DNA of 64,000 nucleotides from Melitaea cinxia (Eukaryota; Arthropoda; Insecta; Lepidoptera; Nymphalidae): contig NC_059402.1 of assembly GCF_905220565.1 (NCBI RefSeq), positions 17,485,501 to 17,549,500 of the forward strand, read 5' to 3'. The position numbers and the translations under genes are program-made. Below the pieces are notes generated by a model. That model saw only the letters and a program-made list of their open reading frames with translations. It did no database searches and was not told the origin of the DNA. Position 1 is the first letter of the stretch; every line of letters begins with the position of its first letter. Of the stretch, positions 45,588 through 58,202 are shown in pieces.

Positions 45588-46819
45588 TTGTTGAGTCCCA
45601 AAGCTAAAATCTTATCGTTGTCACCTTTTATGAGCGAGAAGTTGATCCGAGTCGGTGGCAGAATCGAAGCCTCTAATTACTCGTACGAAAAGAAACACCC
45701 AATTTTACTCCATGCGTCCCATCGACTTACTAAACTTATATTTGTTCACGAGCACAAAAAAAATATGCACGCACCACCTCAATTGTTGTTATCCCTGGTC
45801 AACGATGGTGATCAACGAGTGTGGCCTATAAATGGAAGGTGACTCGCTCGGCACACGGTAGACAACTGCACGCGCTGCCGACGCGTTTAGTTGCTCAGAG
45901 AATTGACCCAGATTTCCCTTTTATCTCCGTCGGTCTGGACTTCGGCGGTCCTTTTCAAATATTGAACCGTAAAGGTCATGGCAGTAAACCCATAAAATGT
46001 TACCTTTGCTTATTTGTCTGCTTACTTTTCAAATGCGTCCACTTAGAGGCCGTAAGTGATTTGTCCAAAAATGCATTTATAATGACGCTTCGAAGGTTTA
46101 TTGCACGAAGAGGTAAGCCAGCGGAAATATTTTGCGATAATGGTAGAAATTTTGTCGCCGCTGCCAAAGAGTTAGGGCAATTTTTAAAAACTAACCAAGA
46201 GTCTCTGTCCGACTTTGCCACTCAAGAAACTATTAAATTTGTATTCTCACCAAGTCGAGCTGCACATTTCGGCGGAATCTGGGAAAGTGGCATTAAGTCC
46301 GCTAAACACCATTTAAAACGTGTCATGGGCAACAGTCATGTCACATTCGCAGAACTTTCAACTTTGTTTGCGCAAGTGGAAGCGATACTTAACAGTCGCC
46401 CTTTATGTCCCATCTCATCATCCCCTGACGATCTCCTCTCCCTCTCCCCAGGGCACTTCCTAATCGGAAGACCTTTGACTGCGCTGCGAACACAGGCGTT
46501 TGACAACCACAACGAGAACACCCTGAAACGATATGCACGCATAGAAAAAATGTATCAGCATTTTTGGCAAAGATGGCAGAGGGCAAGCATTTCGGAAATA
46601 CAACAGCGAACCAAATGGAGAACCAACAAAGCAAAGCTGAACGTCGGTGATTTAGTTTTCATCCATGAAGACCACGTCTCTCCGCTGTGCTGGAGGCTTG
46701 GGCGAGTGACGCGTTTGTTCCCGGGTCCAGACGGCGTATCCAGGGTCGCGGACTTGTCCACCACTAGAGGCTGTGTACGGCGGCCACTTGTGCGCCTCTG
46801 TCCCCCTACAAACTACTGA
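45588..46819 (+). pseudogene. BEL/Pao integrase
   Basis: A partial zinc-binding segment (LTKLIFVHEHKKNMHAP, 45588-45842) overlaps in another frame a long open stretch of 332 codons (45821-46819). The catalytic core has the Asp of SVGLDFGGPF, FCDNGRNFV and HFGGIWESG (the D-D-E set), then the BEL-type C-terminal region (LNVGDLVFIHED, WRLGRVTRLFPG). The core frame is complete, but the shift before it and the loss of gag make the element non-autonomous. Confidence 0.85.
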
Positions 46820-46864
46820 AGATCTTCAAGGTTGAAAGGGCTTCCTTTCAACGAGGCGGGAGGA

Positions 46865-47130
46865 TATTGCCGCGCAAGGCAGTTTAGTTTATATTTTTTT
46901 TATAGTAGTAATTGTCGTCATTAGTTAGAATTATAGTAGTATCTATTATCTGTAGTTGGCTTTATCTGTTGTGTAATTATTATCTGTAGTTTGCTTTATA
47001 GAATTTATTGTCTTTTTGCATAGTCTGTTATCTATAACTTCTTCCGGCCCTTCCCTTTTCAACTTGTCACGGTGTCACCTTGTAATAAAACGAATTAATT
47101 ATACTTAAAAATTTCTATTGACTTTTAATC
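46865..47130 (+). repeat. BEL/Pao 3' LTR
   Basis: Follows a purine-rich tract (GAGGCGGGAGGA) after the integrase stop. Matches the 5' LTR over its first ~180 bases, then continues CTTCTTCCGGCCCTTCCC and AATAAAACGAATTAATT, probably R/U5. The right border is uncertain and no target duplication was found. Confidence 0.7.
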
Positions 47131-47164
47131 AATCCATTAAGGCTTCATTATGTATCAAATACAG

Positions 47165-47840
47165 ATAGATATATGCTGTCACGGACTTTTTTTTAGAACT
47201 TTTCATCATTACAGCCTATACAGTCCACTGCTGGACATAGGCCTCCACAAGTTTACGTCAAAAATAACGTGAACTCATGTGTTTTGCCCATAGTCACCAC
47301 GCTGGGCAGGCGGGTTGGTGACCACAGTACTGGCTTTGTCGCACCAAAGACGCTGCTGCCCGTCTTCGGCCTGTGTATTTCAAAGCCAGCAGTTGGATGG
47401 CTATCCCGCCATCGGTCGGCTTCTTAAGTTCCAAGATGGTTGTGGAACCTTGTTATCCCTTAGTCGCCTCTTACGACACCCACGGGAAGAGAGGGGGTGG
47501 CTAAATTCTTTAGTGCCGTAGCCACACAGCACTTAGAACTTTTACAGAGGATCAATTCTGTCATACATAATTTTTGCGAAACTTTACCTGTTTTCACAGC
47601 GCACGCAGCGGAAGCTCTCAAAAGGAAAAAAGAACCCCCGATTTTGAAACATTCTTCATTGGTGCTCCGCTCCTTTTGTCTTAGCGTGATGATATATAGC
47701 CTATAACCTTCCTCGATAAATGGGCTATCTAATCCTAAAATAATTTTTCAAATCGGACCAGTAGTTTCTGAGATTAGCGCGTTCAAACAAACAAACAAAC
47801 AAACTCTTCAGCTTTATAATATTAGTATAGATGAGTATAG
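47165..47840 (+). repeat. LINE 3'-UTR fragment split by a short RTE derivative
   Basis: The left part has ATATGCTGTCACGGAC; the right part runs from AACTTTTACAGAGG to the (CAAA)n-like run and the terminus CAGCTTTATAATATTAGTAT at about 47811. This is a widespread lepidopteran LINE 3' end. It is interrupted by the insertion 47204-47532 and ends at the start of duplication unit 2. Confidence 0.65.
47204..47532 (-). mobile_element. Short RTE derivative, complete copy between the units
   Basis: A 329-bp insertion between TTAGAACTTTT at 47193-47203 and 47533-47543. The layout is the same as 4021 and 40262: RTE leader, then an immediate 3' end, then a TGATGA-type tail (minus sense). Confidence 0.85.
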
Positions 47841-48405
47841 ATAATATTAAGTTGCTCAAACTAAATTTAAATCTAACTTAAAACTAATTTCTGTATACAG
47901 TAGCTTAGAAACAGTATGTGTAGTTTGATTTCATTATATTAAGCTTTTACCTGACCTAAATTCAGGTCAATATACAAAATGACCTAGAGGAATTAATTTG
48001 TATATTTGAGTTTCTTGAGAACTACTTGCGTCCTAAAAGCGGTCATGGTTACCAATAAAATTGGAATCATGAAATTCCAACCAATTTGATTCCAATTCCA
48101 ATTTGAATTCGGACACTGAAGATGAACTTGTAAGTATAGGTACATCAGTTCACTTAGGTAACAATATTGAAAACAATCATACACATTCTTCTGCTATAAA
48201 TGAATACACCACTCACACACTCACTACCACTTACAGCCTATTGCAGTCCACTGCTAGACGTATGCCTCCACAAGTTCGCGCTAACTATGGCGTGAACAAT
48301 AAATGAATACAATGAATAAATCAACGTTAACTACTTAATATCCAAAACTTACTTAAAATTGACATGTGATTATTGTTAATATGAATACATCACTAGAAAC
48401 ATCAC

Positions 48406-49087
48406 CTGATCTAGTCGTTTCTGGAACTGAAACATTCTTCTTAGCCTATCAAACGCTGTATAGAGCCCAATGAGGACAGTGATTGCTTCCAAAATTCTCA
48501 TACAATTCTGAATAAATTTGACAGTGAGTTTAATTTGATTATCATCGAAAAATGTCTGTTTTATCGTCAATATCAAGCCTACAACATCTAAAACAAATTT
48601 AGCGGCAGTACAAAAATAAGATAAAATCTTCGAGGGACGATAGTTTAATTCAGTCGACACTATCTGTCTTTGAATTGTGTCGAAGTGTGTCGAGGCGTTC
48701 ATTTTTGCATATAGTCTGGATGGTATATCAACGAACGTAAATTATTATGAAAAAATAATATATTAATATGTATATCTAAGTATATCAACATATTATTTTC
48801 TTATTATTCATATGCCATTAAGCCATATCATATGCCATTATGCCATATTTCTTAAGTCCAATATTATATTTAACTGACAAACGATGTTGATTAACTTTTT
48901 ACATATGTGAATGTAAAATTAAAAGTAATCTTAAAATATAAATTAATTCATACTGGTGAAAGTGAAAACTATTCTCCCGCAGATGTCAACGGTCCTGCAT
49001 ACTTGGTACTCAGGTGTGCAGACGTATGGCGCTATTCCGAGCCAGCGTGATATTTTCAACGTTAAAATTTATAGCACTGCCTTTCAT
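48406..49087 (-). pseudogene. Truncated GrA copy, exons 1-2 only
   Basis: Exon 2 (48406-48587, 182 nt) is open and very close to GrA exon 2 (LYTAFDRLRRMFQFQKRL). Exon 1 (48954-49087) has one extra base in an A/T run just after the first codons (AAATTTTAACG against AAATTTAGCG in sense), which shifts its frame. Exons 3-9 are absent because the duplication break lies in intron 2. It cannot make a receptor. Confidence 0.85.
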
Positions 49088-49513
49088 GGTTACAACCTGT
49101 GGAGACAAACACATAATATCACTGACACTTTTAGAGAAAAATGGAAGATCATTTAAATATATCAAAAATAGAAAAGGCCATAGCCAAAAGCGCTATTAAT
49201 TTTGATAAAAAACTATAGAATCATAATGTGTGTCCTTTAACAGACCACTACATTCACAGTTGATACCATTTCTTACAAACTAAGGTACTCACATTAGCTG
49301 ATAGATAAGCAAATAGGTAATCTCAAATGATACTGATCTAAGTTGTGACGACGATTGATGAGTTTACAACAAACATACTTTGTACACCTAAAGTAAATAT
49401 GAATAAAAAGATTGATGAGCCGAAACAAATATCAGTCGTGCTTCCTCGCAAACTGTTCCGCAGATATATTCTGCGTTTATTTATATGATTAATGCTACAA
49501 TTTAAGATATTAC

Positions 49514-49658
49514 CTGTTGAGCACTCTTCATTCGGTTATACATATAAGCATCCTGCGACACTCTTGATGGAAATGATCGAATCTTTTTAACCGGTATAAC
49601 ACACAAGTGCGTCGTGAGCGTTCCGTCTAACAACAAATCAATCGCCACCGATCTAGCA
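49514..49658 (-). CDS. Exon-like open stretch upstream of the GrA fragment, unknown gene
   Basis: A 145-bp minus-strand segment between a possible acceptor (TAACTAG before 49658) and a CAG/GTAATATC donor (49513). It reads without a stop and includes LLLDGTLTTHLCVIPVKKIR and AYMYNRMKSAQQ. I do not recognise the protein. A broken relative lies at 13880-13972, and unit 1 has lost it. It may be an orphan exon of a third duplicated gene or an upstream exon of GrA; GrA has an AG acceptor-like site (GTCTCCACAG) just before its ATG. Confidence 0.35.
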
Positions 49659-50771
49659 CTAGTTACAAGGAAAATAAAAACATCAAAATAACTAAATTTC
49701 AACACTAAAATATCATACATTATTTTATAATCAGTAATTAAAATAATGCACCTATAATAACTAATGAATTTTTCGAAGTAATATCGTTTTCATAAAATTC
49801 TAATGATAGTAATTTAGTTAAAAGCTACTAAGGCGTGGCGGATTCTGATACGATGTATTCCACAATATTCTTAATACATTAAGGACACAGCTCGTAAACG
49901 TCGATATATTTATGAGAAAATGTTACAGACTAACAGAAAGATAGATCCGGTGGATTATACATTTCCAACGTTACGATGGTGAAGGCTTTGTGTTCTGTAA
50001 CTAATCAGTCTCCATTAGGTCTAAGATCGTTATCATTTAACATTAACGCTATATATTCGAAGTCATGCACGTTGCGCGTTTATTCGACATCGTCTTTAAC
50101 AGGTTTGTGTTTGTTCTCTATTCGGTTAGTCGGTTTTACTTAGTCACTAAGCCAACCATATCACTTGAGACCGAATCAGCACTGACCACAGTTATGCAGT
50201 CAAACAGAACGCTATGATTTTCGAGCATGGTAGATGACATTTTCCCTGGATCCCCCGTCCTGAGTCTCTTTTTACCTTGGAATTTAGAAGCACTGACATT
50301 GTTACAGGTAGTATTTGTGACGCAGCATACAGTTGACGTAAATATAATAATTTGGTTTCAAAGTCAAACAGCGGTCACTGTGACCGCAAGTCTGAGAGTA
50401 CGTAACTTTTTTGAAGTGTAATCATAATAATTAGATTATTATTTTTTTATATGTTTGAATACCTATAAAAATATCACATACTGGACCACCCTGGACAAAA
50501 AGTGAGAAATCAGAAGATTTCATAAAATAAATGTGTTTAGTAAGATACTATCTGCGTCCAACGCACATATTGGTGAACTCATTGTCGCTTGGTGATCTCA
50601 AGTGTAATTTCCCAAAATGTTTGGGGCTAAACAGTTTATGGTGGTTTAAAAATATAAATCAATATTGATTCTTATTTTTTGTTCTTTGTTTGTTCAAATA
50701 TACTTCTTTATCTGTAAAAACATTAAAATCAATGTCATATATGAAAGATATTGTTAGTTCTATTAATAAAA

Positions 50772-50802
50772 TAATATAGCGGTCTCTTAGACCGCTATAT
50801 TA
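50772..50802. repeat. Perfect 14-bp-arm palindrome upstream of GrB2
   Basis: Identical to 30789-30819. Here it lies about 725 bp upstream of the start codon because of the SINE-containing insertion that follows it. Confidence 0.85.
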
Positions 50803-50917
50803 ACCGGGTGACAAAAAATGTATGACGGTGGTTAAAGGTTAGGAAAACCTTTGGCATCACATGCAGCACTTCATTCTAACAGTTGTTTAATTTTTACAGT
50901 GTGTATAGAATAAACGA

Positions 50918-51143
50918 CGACGCGGTGGCATAACGGGCACAGCACTGGTTTGTGATTGTTACTCTGGCGGTTGCGGGTTCCATCCCCGCACATAACAAAC
51001 ATTTGTATTGGGCATACAGATTTTGCCGTGGTCTGGGTGTTTGTGCAGTCCTTGTGGGTCTCCCCACCGTGCCTAAGAGAACACGTTAAGCCGTCGGTCC
51101 CGAATGTTATCACGTACACCTGACAACGATCGTCAGTCATATT
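50918..51143 (+). mobile_element. tRNA-headed SINE, 3'-shortened copy
   Basis: Matches the first two thirds of the SINE at 15186-15528 (GCGGTTGCGGGTTCCATCCC, GTGTTTGTGCAGTCCTTGTG, CACGTTAAGCCGTCGGTCCC) but lacks the RTE-like tail. It lies in a roughly 490-bp stretch (50835-51327) absent from unit 1, in the upstream region of GrB2. Confidence 0.8.
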
Positions 51144-51527
51144 ATGATATAATATATATCCGTTTAAATTTTTGTATTAAAATAAGTCACGATATTAAAT
51201 ATTCCATTAATGTCTAAAATAAGTCTATATTATAGAACGAGCATCACATTATTTTCATTTCACTAGAATTTAAAAGTTTCTTTCAGAACTAAATGTTTGA
51301 ACTTCCTTTGAATATATCAACGCATATCGGTATCTCCAAGGAAAACCACTTACTCGTATAAATGTCGTTACTACAAATAAATCTAAAATTTTCCTTTTAT
51401 ATCTTCTTTTTATACCAACGTAAAATCGATTTAATCAGAGTATTACTTGAATGTACTGACAATATGTTATTCGGTAGGTAATTTGGTGCCTGTATTTTAA
51501 CTTATATTATATCAATAGGTTATTACC

Positions 51528-54500
51528 ATGGCGCACAGTGAACTAGCCTTAATATTACAAATATCACGCTGGTTCGGATTAGCGCCATATGTCTGCAACC
51601 CTAACTACCAAGCCTCTCGAACCATTGACATCTTGGGGAAAGTGTTTTTTACGTTTCTTAGTAAGGGTCTTATTATATTTTATGATATATTGATTCCAGT
51701 AATCTATCACAAATTTTGCTCATTATAGATTTAAAGTCCATACAAACTTAGATATCTCTCACCAGTAAGCAAAATAGATACAATATTGAAATCTAGATCA
51801 AGTCTTGCTTTAGATTGTTTCATACATACATACATACATACATATAGTCACGCCTCTTTCCCGTAGGCGTAGGCAGAGACCACTTCTTTCCACTTGCTAC
51901 GATCCTTACATACTTCTTTCGCTTCGTCCACTTTCATTATTCCCTTCATAGATGCTCTTTGGTTTAGGGTACTCTTGATCTGGCCTTTTTTCAAGACGTC
52001 CCTTGTTTGGTCCCGGAACGTCCGCCCAGGTCTACCCCTTCTAACCCTTCTATCCACACTCGCCTTATACACTTTTTTCGTCAATCGTTCTTCACTCACT
52101 CTCTCGACATGACCAAACCATCTGAGCATACCTTTCTCAATTTTTGTCCCTACATCTTCTTTCAGACCACAACGTTTCCTTATCTCACTCTTTCTTCTTT
52201 TCTTGCACAGCCTTTTGTACATCTTTATCCATCCACACATTATAGTTCTTTCGTCCTTTCCTTCTTTTAGCTACTCCGCATACCTCAATAGCAACATTCA
52301 CGACCCCTTTCTTAAATGTATCCCAAAATCTTCAATCGCACCTATCTCTTCTATGCCTTTAAAACTTTCTTTCAGTTTCTCTATATACTCGTCTTTCTTT
52401 TCCTTTTCTTGTAGGTTTTCCACTTTCACTCTGTCCAAAACACTCATAGGCTCGGCCCTTCGGTGTCGCCACCGTTTAAAGAGGTCACGCATTCGGGCTA
52501 CGATCAGGAAGTGGTCTGTGTCGAGGCCTACACCGCGGTATGCCCGAGTGTCTAGCGCTTTCTTCCTCAGTCTTTCATCCACTATAACAAAATCAATCAT
52601 ACTTTTAGACTCACCCTCATCTCTTGTATACAAATGGATCTTTTTTGTGGTCAAACATTGTGTTGGCCACGCAAAGATTCCATTCCAACCATACTTCAAG
52701 CAGGTTTCTCCCATTGTCATTCACTCCCTCGTCCCCAAACGCACCTAAAACTCTTTCATACCCATCACGCTTCACTCCAACCCATCCATTAAAGTCCCAT
52801 AACATCACGATCCGTTCATTTTCTCCGCACTTATTCAAGACATCTCTCATGCTATTCCAAAACTCCTCTCTCTCTTGTTGGGCCTTTAATGACCCACCTC
52901 CGCGCAGTTGTCGGTGCATAGACCCTAAGGATGAAAAGGCGAGTGAGTCCGACTTTTAGCCTGATCCAGAGGAGTCTTGGGCTTACACATTCATGCTCCA
53001 TCACTCATTTATCATTCATTTCATGAACACGTTTATTTCAATTCTTTTTCAGTCTTCATCTGAAAGTACAATTATAATTTCAAAAATCAACCAAACCAAC
53101 TTTAAGTTGAAATTTTATTTTCAGTCGCACATTTTTTCTGCAGAAAATTGAAATTTATCAGAAAAATTAGAAGCATTTTAAATTAATATTCATTCCCTTG
53201 TTTTTAAATTAGATTCTGTATTTTCCGTGATTCTGAATCATAAAAAAAGATAGAGCTATTCAAGCTCCACACATCTTGATAGCATTTAAGAAAATTTAGT
53301 AGCGTTTAATTTCCTAAAAGCCTCTAAAAATTAGGGCTTTACGCCAACGCGTTAGACACGTACAAGCGTACCATCAAAGGCGCAGTTTAGCTAGTCTTAC
53401 TTAAATTTAAGAGAATAATAGTATTATTAATTCGTTAAAGGGAAACTTAATAATATTAGACATATTTGAAAATTTGTACTGAACCAGCAATCACGAACCT
53501 CGAACCGCATTTTTTTTGTTCGTGATTTTTTAAACAAAGTTTGTTCTAACAATAACGCACAAAAAAAGAATTATCCAACTTGATGCATTCGTTTGGCAGT
53601 TATGCGTTTACACACATTTCATTCATCGTTCATTTATTTATTTAAAAAAATTTATTTGTTTCTTTTCACTTCTATGTAACAAATATTATACCCAAGCATT
53701 TAAAGTCTTAAATTTAAATATTCTTAAAAATTTGGTTTTAGATGTGATTTGTATTTATATCATGATATATAACATATCTCACAGTCCTGTAACTCTACTG
53801 CCAGTGGACAATATTCGAATAACTTTAAGAAATATGACGACAGCTGTCGCACTCATGGCAAGATACACGGCTTTTGAAAGGATGACACGAATGTTTCGGA
53901 TCCTGAAACAACTGAAACAGGTGATTCATGTATTCGTACTACTTACATTTCCATTGGGTTAGAGCACATTTGGATAAAATCTAAAGCACCCCGTCTTGGG
54001 AAGAACGCCTTACAAAAGATACAGCTAAATAATACTAACGTACTACTAACACAAGTTAGAGTTATTTTTATACTTAACTAACTGTGCCCGCGGCTTCGCC
54101 CGCGTTGAAATCAGTGTGTCACAAAGTTTTCCCGGCAAACTTCCAGTGAAACTCTCATCAAAATCGGCTTAGCTGTTCCGTAAACCTTCCTCTTGAAGTC
54201 TTCTCTCCATTGGTGAAGCCGCATGAAAATCCGTTCAGTAGATTTTGAGGGAATTGATCACTTGCACTTTTGGGCACTTTGTTTTATAATACACTAACTG
54301 TCGCCCGCGACTACGTCCACGTGGTTATGAAGATATGCATTACTATCAAGATGTTTAACACAAACTATTTTTTTATTTCAGTCACTTGAAATGCTTATCA
54401 CCTGAGTAACTTTTTAAAAGGCACAATTTAGTATAGTTGAATAGTTTTATTTATAAAATTTCTATACACCAGATTTTTAGTTTTATTTTCAGGCTACAGT

Positions 54501-57500
54501 ATAAATAATCTATCAGGCGAACTTATAGGTGCTGTATATGTTTCATACAAATTATCAACCCCAATTGAACCCCTTTAGCGATGGAATATCGCAAAATCCG
54601 TTCTTAGCGGGTGTCTATTAACTATAATCTACCTCCCTGCCAAATTTCATCTTTGTCCATCCTGGATGGATGGACCATCCAGCGGTTTTTGAATTCTCGT
54701 GATGAGTGAGTCAGTGACCTTTCTCTTTTATATACATAGATTACGATGCATTATTTGGACACCTCCTCACCATCTATAGAGCATACATTTTAAATTTCAA
54801 GTCACTTACTTAAAAAACATAGGACTTTCATATAAACTTTCAACCACTGTTTTATCCCCTTAGGGGTCGAGTTTCGTAAAATCCGTTCTTAGCGGATGTC
54901 TACATTCTATAAGAAGCCTACCTGCCAAATTTTAAGTTTGTAGGTGTTATAGTTTCGGAAATTTCGTGATGAGTGAGTGACCTGTCGCTTTTATATATAT
55001 ATATATAAATATAGATAGATTAAATAATAAGAATTTTTTCCAGATCAATATGAATCTTTCGTGTCAACAACAAACTGGTGATGATCGATTTATGTATAGC
55101 CTAATAGTTATTTACTTTTTGTATACAACAGGCCACGAGATCTACTATATTTACCTCTTTATGGTCGACGATTGTACGTATCTTCGTAGTATTTTACAGG
55201 GTCGATCACACTTTTGTGACATAACTATCATTTTGTATTTATGTTTTTATGAACAATACTAATAAAATAGTTTTTATTCATTAAAACTCCGTTTTTTCTG
55301 TCCATAATAACGTTATAAAACGTTGTAAGCCACTGGACGGATTTTTATGAAATTTGGTATAAAGGTTTAGTAGACATTGGGAAGTTACATAGTCTACCTT
55401 TTATCGCACGAACAGGCTTGAAGGTGGGCCGCTAACAACTAATAAAATCTTGAGCGAGTGCCAGCAAACATTACAAAATCCCTTATAGAATTGTATAACT
55501 TGCTCATTACAGAAAGCAGGTATCAAGTTGGAGGTTGGTAACAATGAAAACATCTGATTTTTTAGCACATTTTTGTGTATTGTTAAGCTCACCTCATCCA
55601 TAAGTCGTATTAGTGTGGCCGATCCTATTAAAATTACTATTGAAGGGGACAACACATACATATTATTGTCTATTTCTTTCAAGCTGAAACATTTTTCAAT
55701 CTTTGTTCAAAAGTGGTGGGAACGTTCGATTTTCAAGTAGTTAGCTTCATAGAATTTCAATTGGTAGCCTTTGCTGGAAGAATACTGCAGACGCTAAAAA
55801 TGGTGAATCAAAGATTAGAGCTCCTGATGCCTTCAGAGTTTTGCAGTAAGTTCATTTTTAAAAGTGACATATTTAAAAGACATCAAAGAAGCAAGTGCAC
55901 TTGTTAGCTGATCAAAAACATCCGTCATAGTCAATAACACAAAAAGAACTGTAGAAGCGGTACTGGTAATAAAGGAAATATGAAAGAGAGAGAAAAGAAG
56001 AGTGACCATACAGAACGCAAACTCAGAACTTGCTCCATGTCAACTTATAGCAAGAAAATAATAAAACTTTTCTAAGCTCTCTGCGTAAATATCTGCAAAT
56101 GACCATTTCAAATAAGTTTGAATTATTTTGTAACCATTAACGTTTTATTTTATTATTATGTTCAACGTCCTTGTTGTTGCTAGCAAATTAATCTATTAAT
56201 CTTTAAGACTGCCCTATGAAATACTATAAAATATTTTTAGAAACACCGGAAGTCAAGAAAGTCACTTCAATAATTGCTTGGGAGAATACAGAAACCTTTA
56301 AAATAGGCCCGACGTTTGTGACTAATCTGGGAAATAATCGTAAGATCAACGAAGAAACATCGGAAATCGGTAAAATCTCCGTTATATACATATATCTCAC
56401 AATCAGTTCGACTAAAACGACTTCAGCGGTTTAAAAATCTATGTATCCCATTTACAATTAGTCAGAGACCACAATGACAATAACAAAATTACCACATTTC
56501 TGAGTTTTGTGAAAAATAATAAGCTTATACTGACCACCCCACAATACAAGGGCAATAAGAACCAGTTCAACACAGCTCGCGTCAACAATGTGTATGGTGG
56601 AAGAACGGCTTCTTATATTGTCCCTCGATTAATTAATATCCTACCATTACATTCGGTTGAATGTATCAGAGACAATTATCTTAAACAAAAACTTAAGAAG
56701 TTTTATCTTTCAACAAAATCTTTTGAGAAAATGTAAAATTACTATAATAAATTTTATAATAATTAATGTACCAATTGAGACTGTTATTGAGATTGTTTTT
56801 TACCTACTACGATTTTTATCTCCATGAAATGTAAACTGTAGCGTCGCACAAACTATTGTGGTATTCTTTAGCTGATTTGTTATCTTCGATCAGTTTTCTT
56901 TTTACTTCTTTTTTCTTACTTCGTGTTCTTTCTTTGTAGCGGTAAGACCGATATTTGTGTCCCTACTTACTTTTTGATTATCGTTTTATTCTATTTCATG
57001 TTTGTTTTTTGTATTAGATATGTACTACCGTAACACAATTAATCATATAGATAAATTTACATTCTTAATATATTTATTTGATGTAATACACAGGGAATAG
57101 TAATGTGGCAAACACAATTCGACAATTGGCAAAACATCATTTTAATATTTGTGAAATCGTGAGGACGACAACAGAACGTGACGGTTACATGATCATGCTG
57201 CAGCTCGCATTTCATATACTGCATACAGAGATCAGTTGGTATAGAACCTTTGTCACGTATGTAAGTTCCACGGGTAAGGTTCTTTATAGTTTTCGTCAAA
57301 TTTAAGTCTTTAGTCTTTCCTTATCATAATTTGAAAAATATTTTCTTTGCGCAGAAATACCGTTCAAATATCTTTCAACATTCATCTTCCCAAGTGTAAT
57401 ACATCCAATTTTACTGGTTTGTTGCCTAGAAGTTTTCCATCAGACAAATGAGCAGGTATTTTGATAATTTCTTTTTTGTATATAATAGAAGTTTGAATGT

Positions 57501-58158
57501 TTTAATGGAATTTGTGATATATATATATATTTATACTAGCTTTGCCCGCGGCTTCGCCCGCGTTGAAATCAGTGTGTCACAAAGTTTTCCCGGCAGCCTT
57601 CCAGTGAAACTCTCATCAAAATCGCCTTAGCCATTCCGTAAACCTTCCTCTTGAAGCCCTCTCTCCATTGGTGAAACCACATTAAAATCCGTTCAGTAAA
57701 TTTTGAGGGAATCGATCACATACACTTTTGGGGACTTTGTTTTATAATACACTAACTGTTGTCCGCGACTACGTTCGCGTGGTTATGAAGATATGCATTT
57801 CTATTAAGATGGTTAACGCAATTTATTTATTATTTCAGTCACTTGAAATGCTTATCACACTGAGTAAGTTTTTAAAAGGCACAATTTAGTATCTCTATAC
57901 ACCACATTTCTAGTTTTATTTTCAGGCTGCAGTATAAATAAGCTCTCAGGCGAACTTATAGCTACTGTATATGTTTCATACAAACTATCAACCCCAGTTA
58001 AACCCCCTTAGCGGTGGAATATCTCAAAATCCGTTCTTAGCGGACGTCTACTAACTATAATCTACCTCCCTGCCAAATGTCATCTATGTCGATCCTGGAT
58101 GGATGGACCATCCAGCGTTTTTTGAGTTCTCGTGATGAGTGAATCAGTGACCTTTCTC

Positions 58159-58202
<44 letters not shown>

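Noticed and set aside
41880..47130. An infectious or complete endogenous retrovirus
   Set aside because: Domain order and motifs are BEL/Pao. No envelope-like frame is present, and gag and protease are mostly missing.
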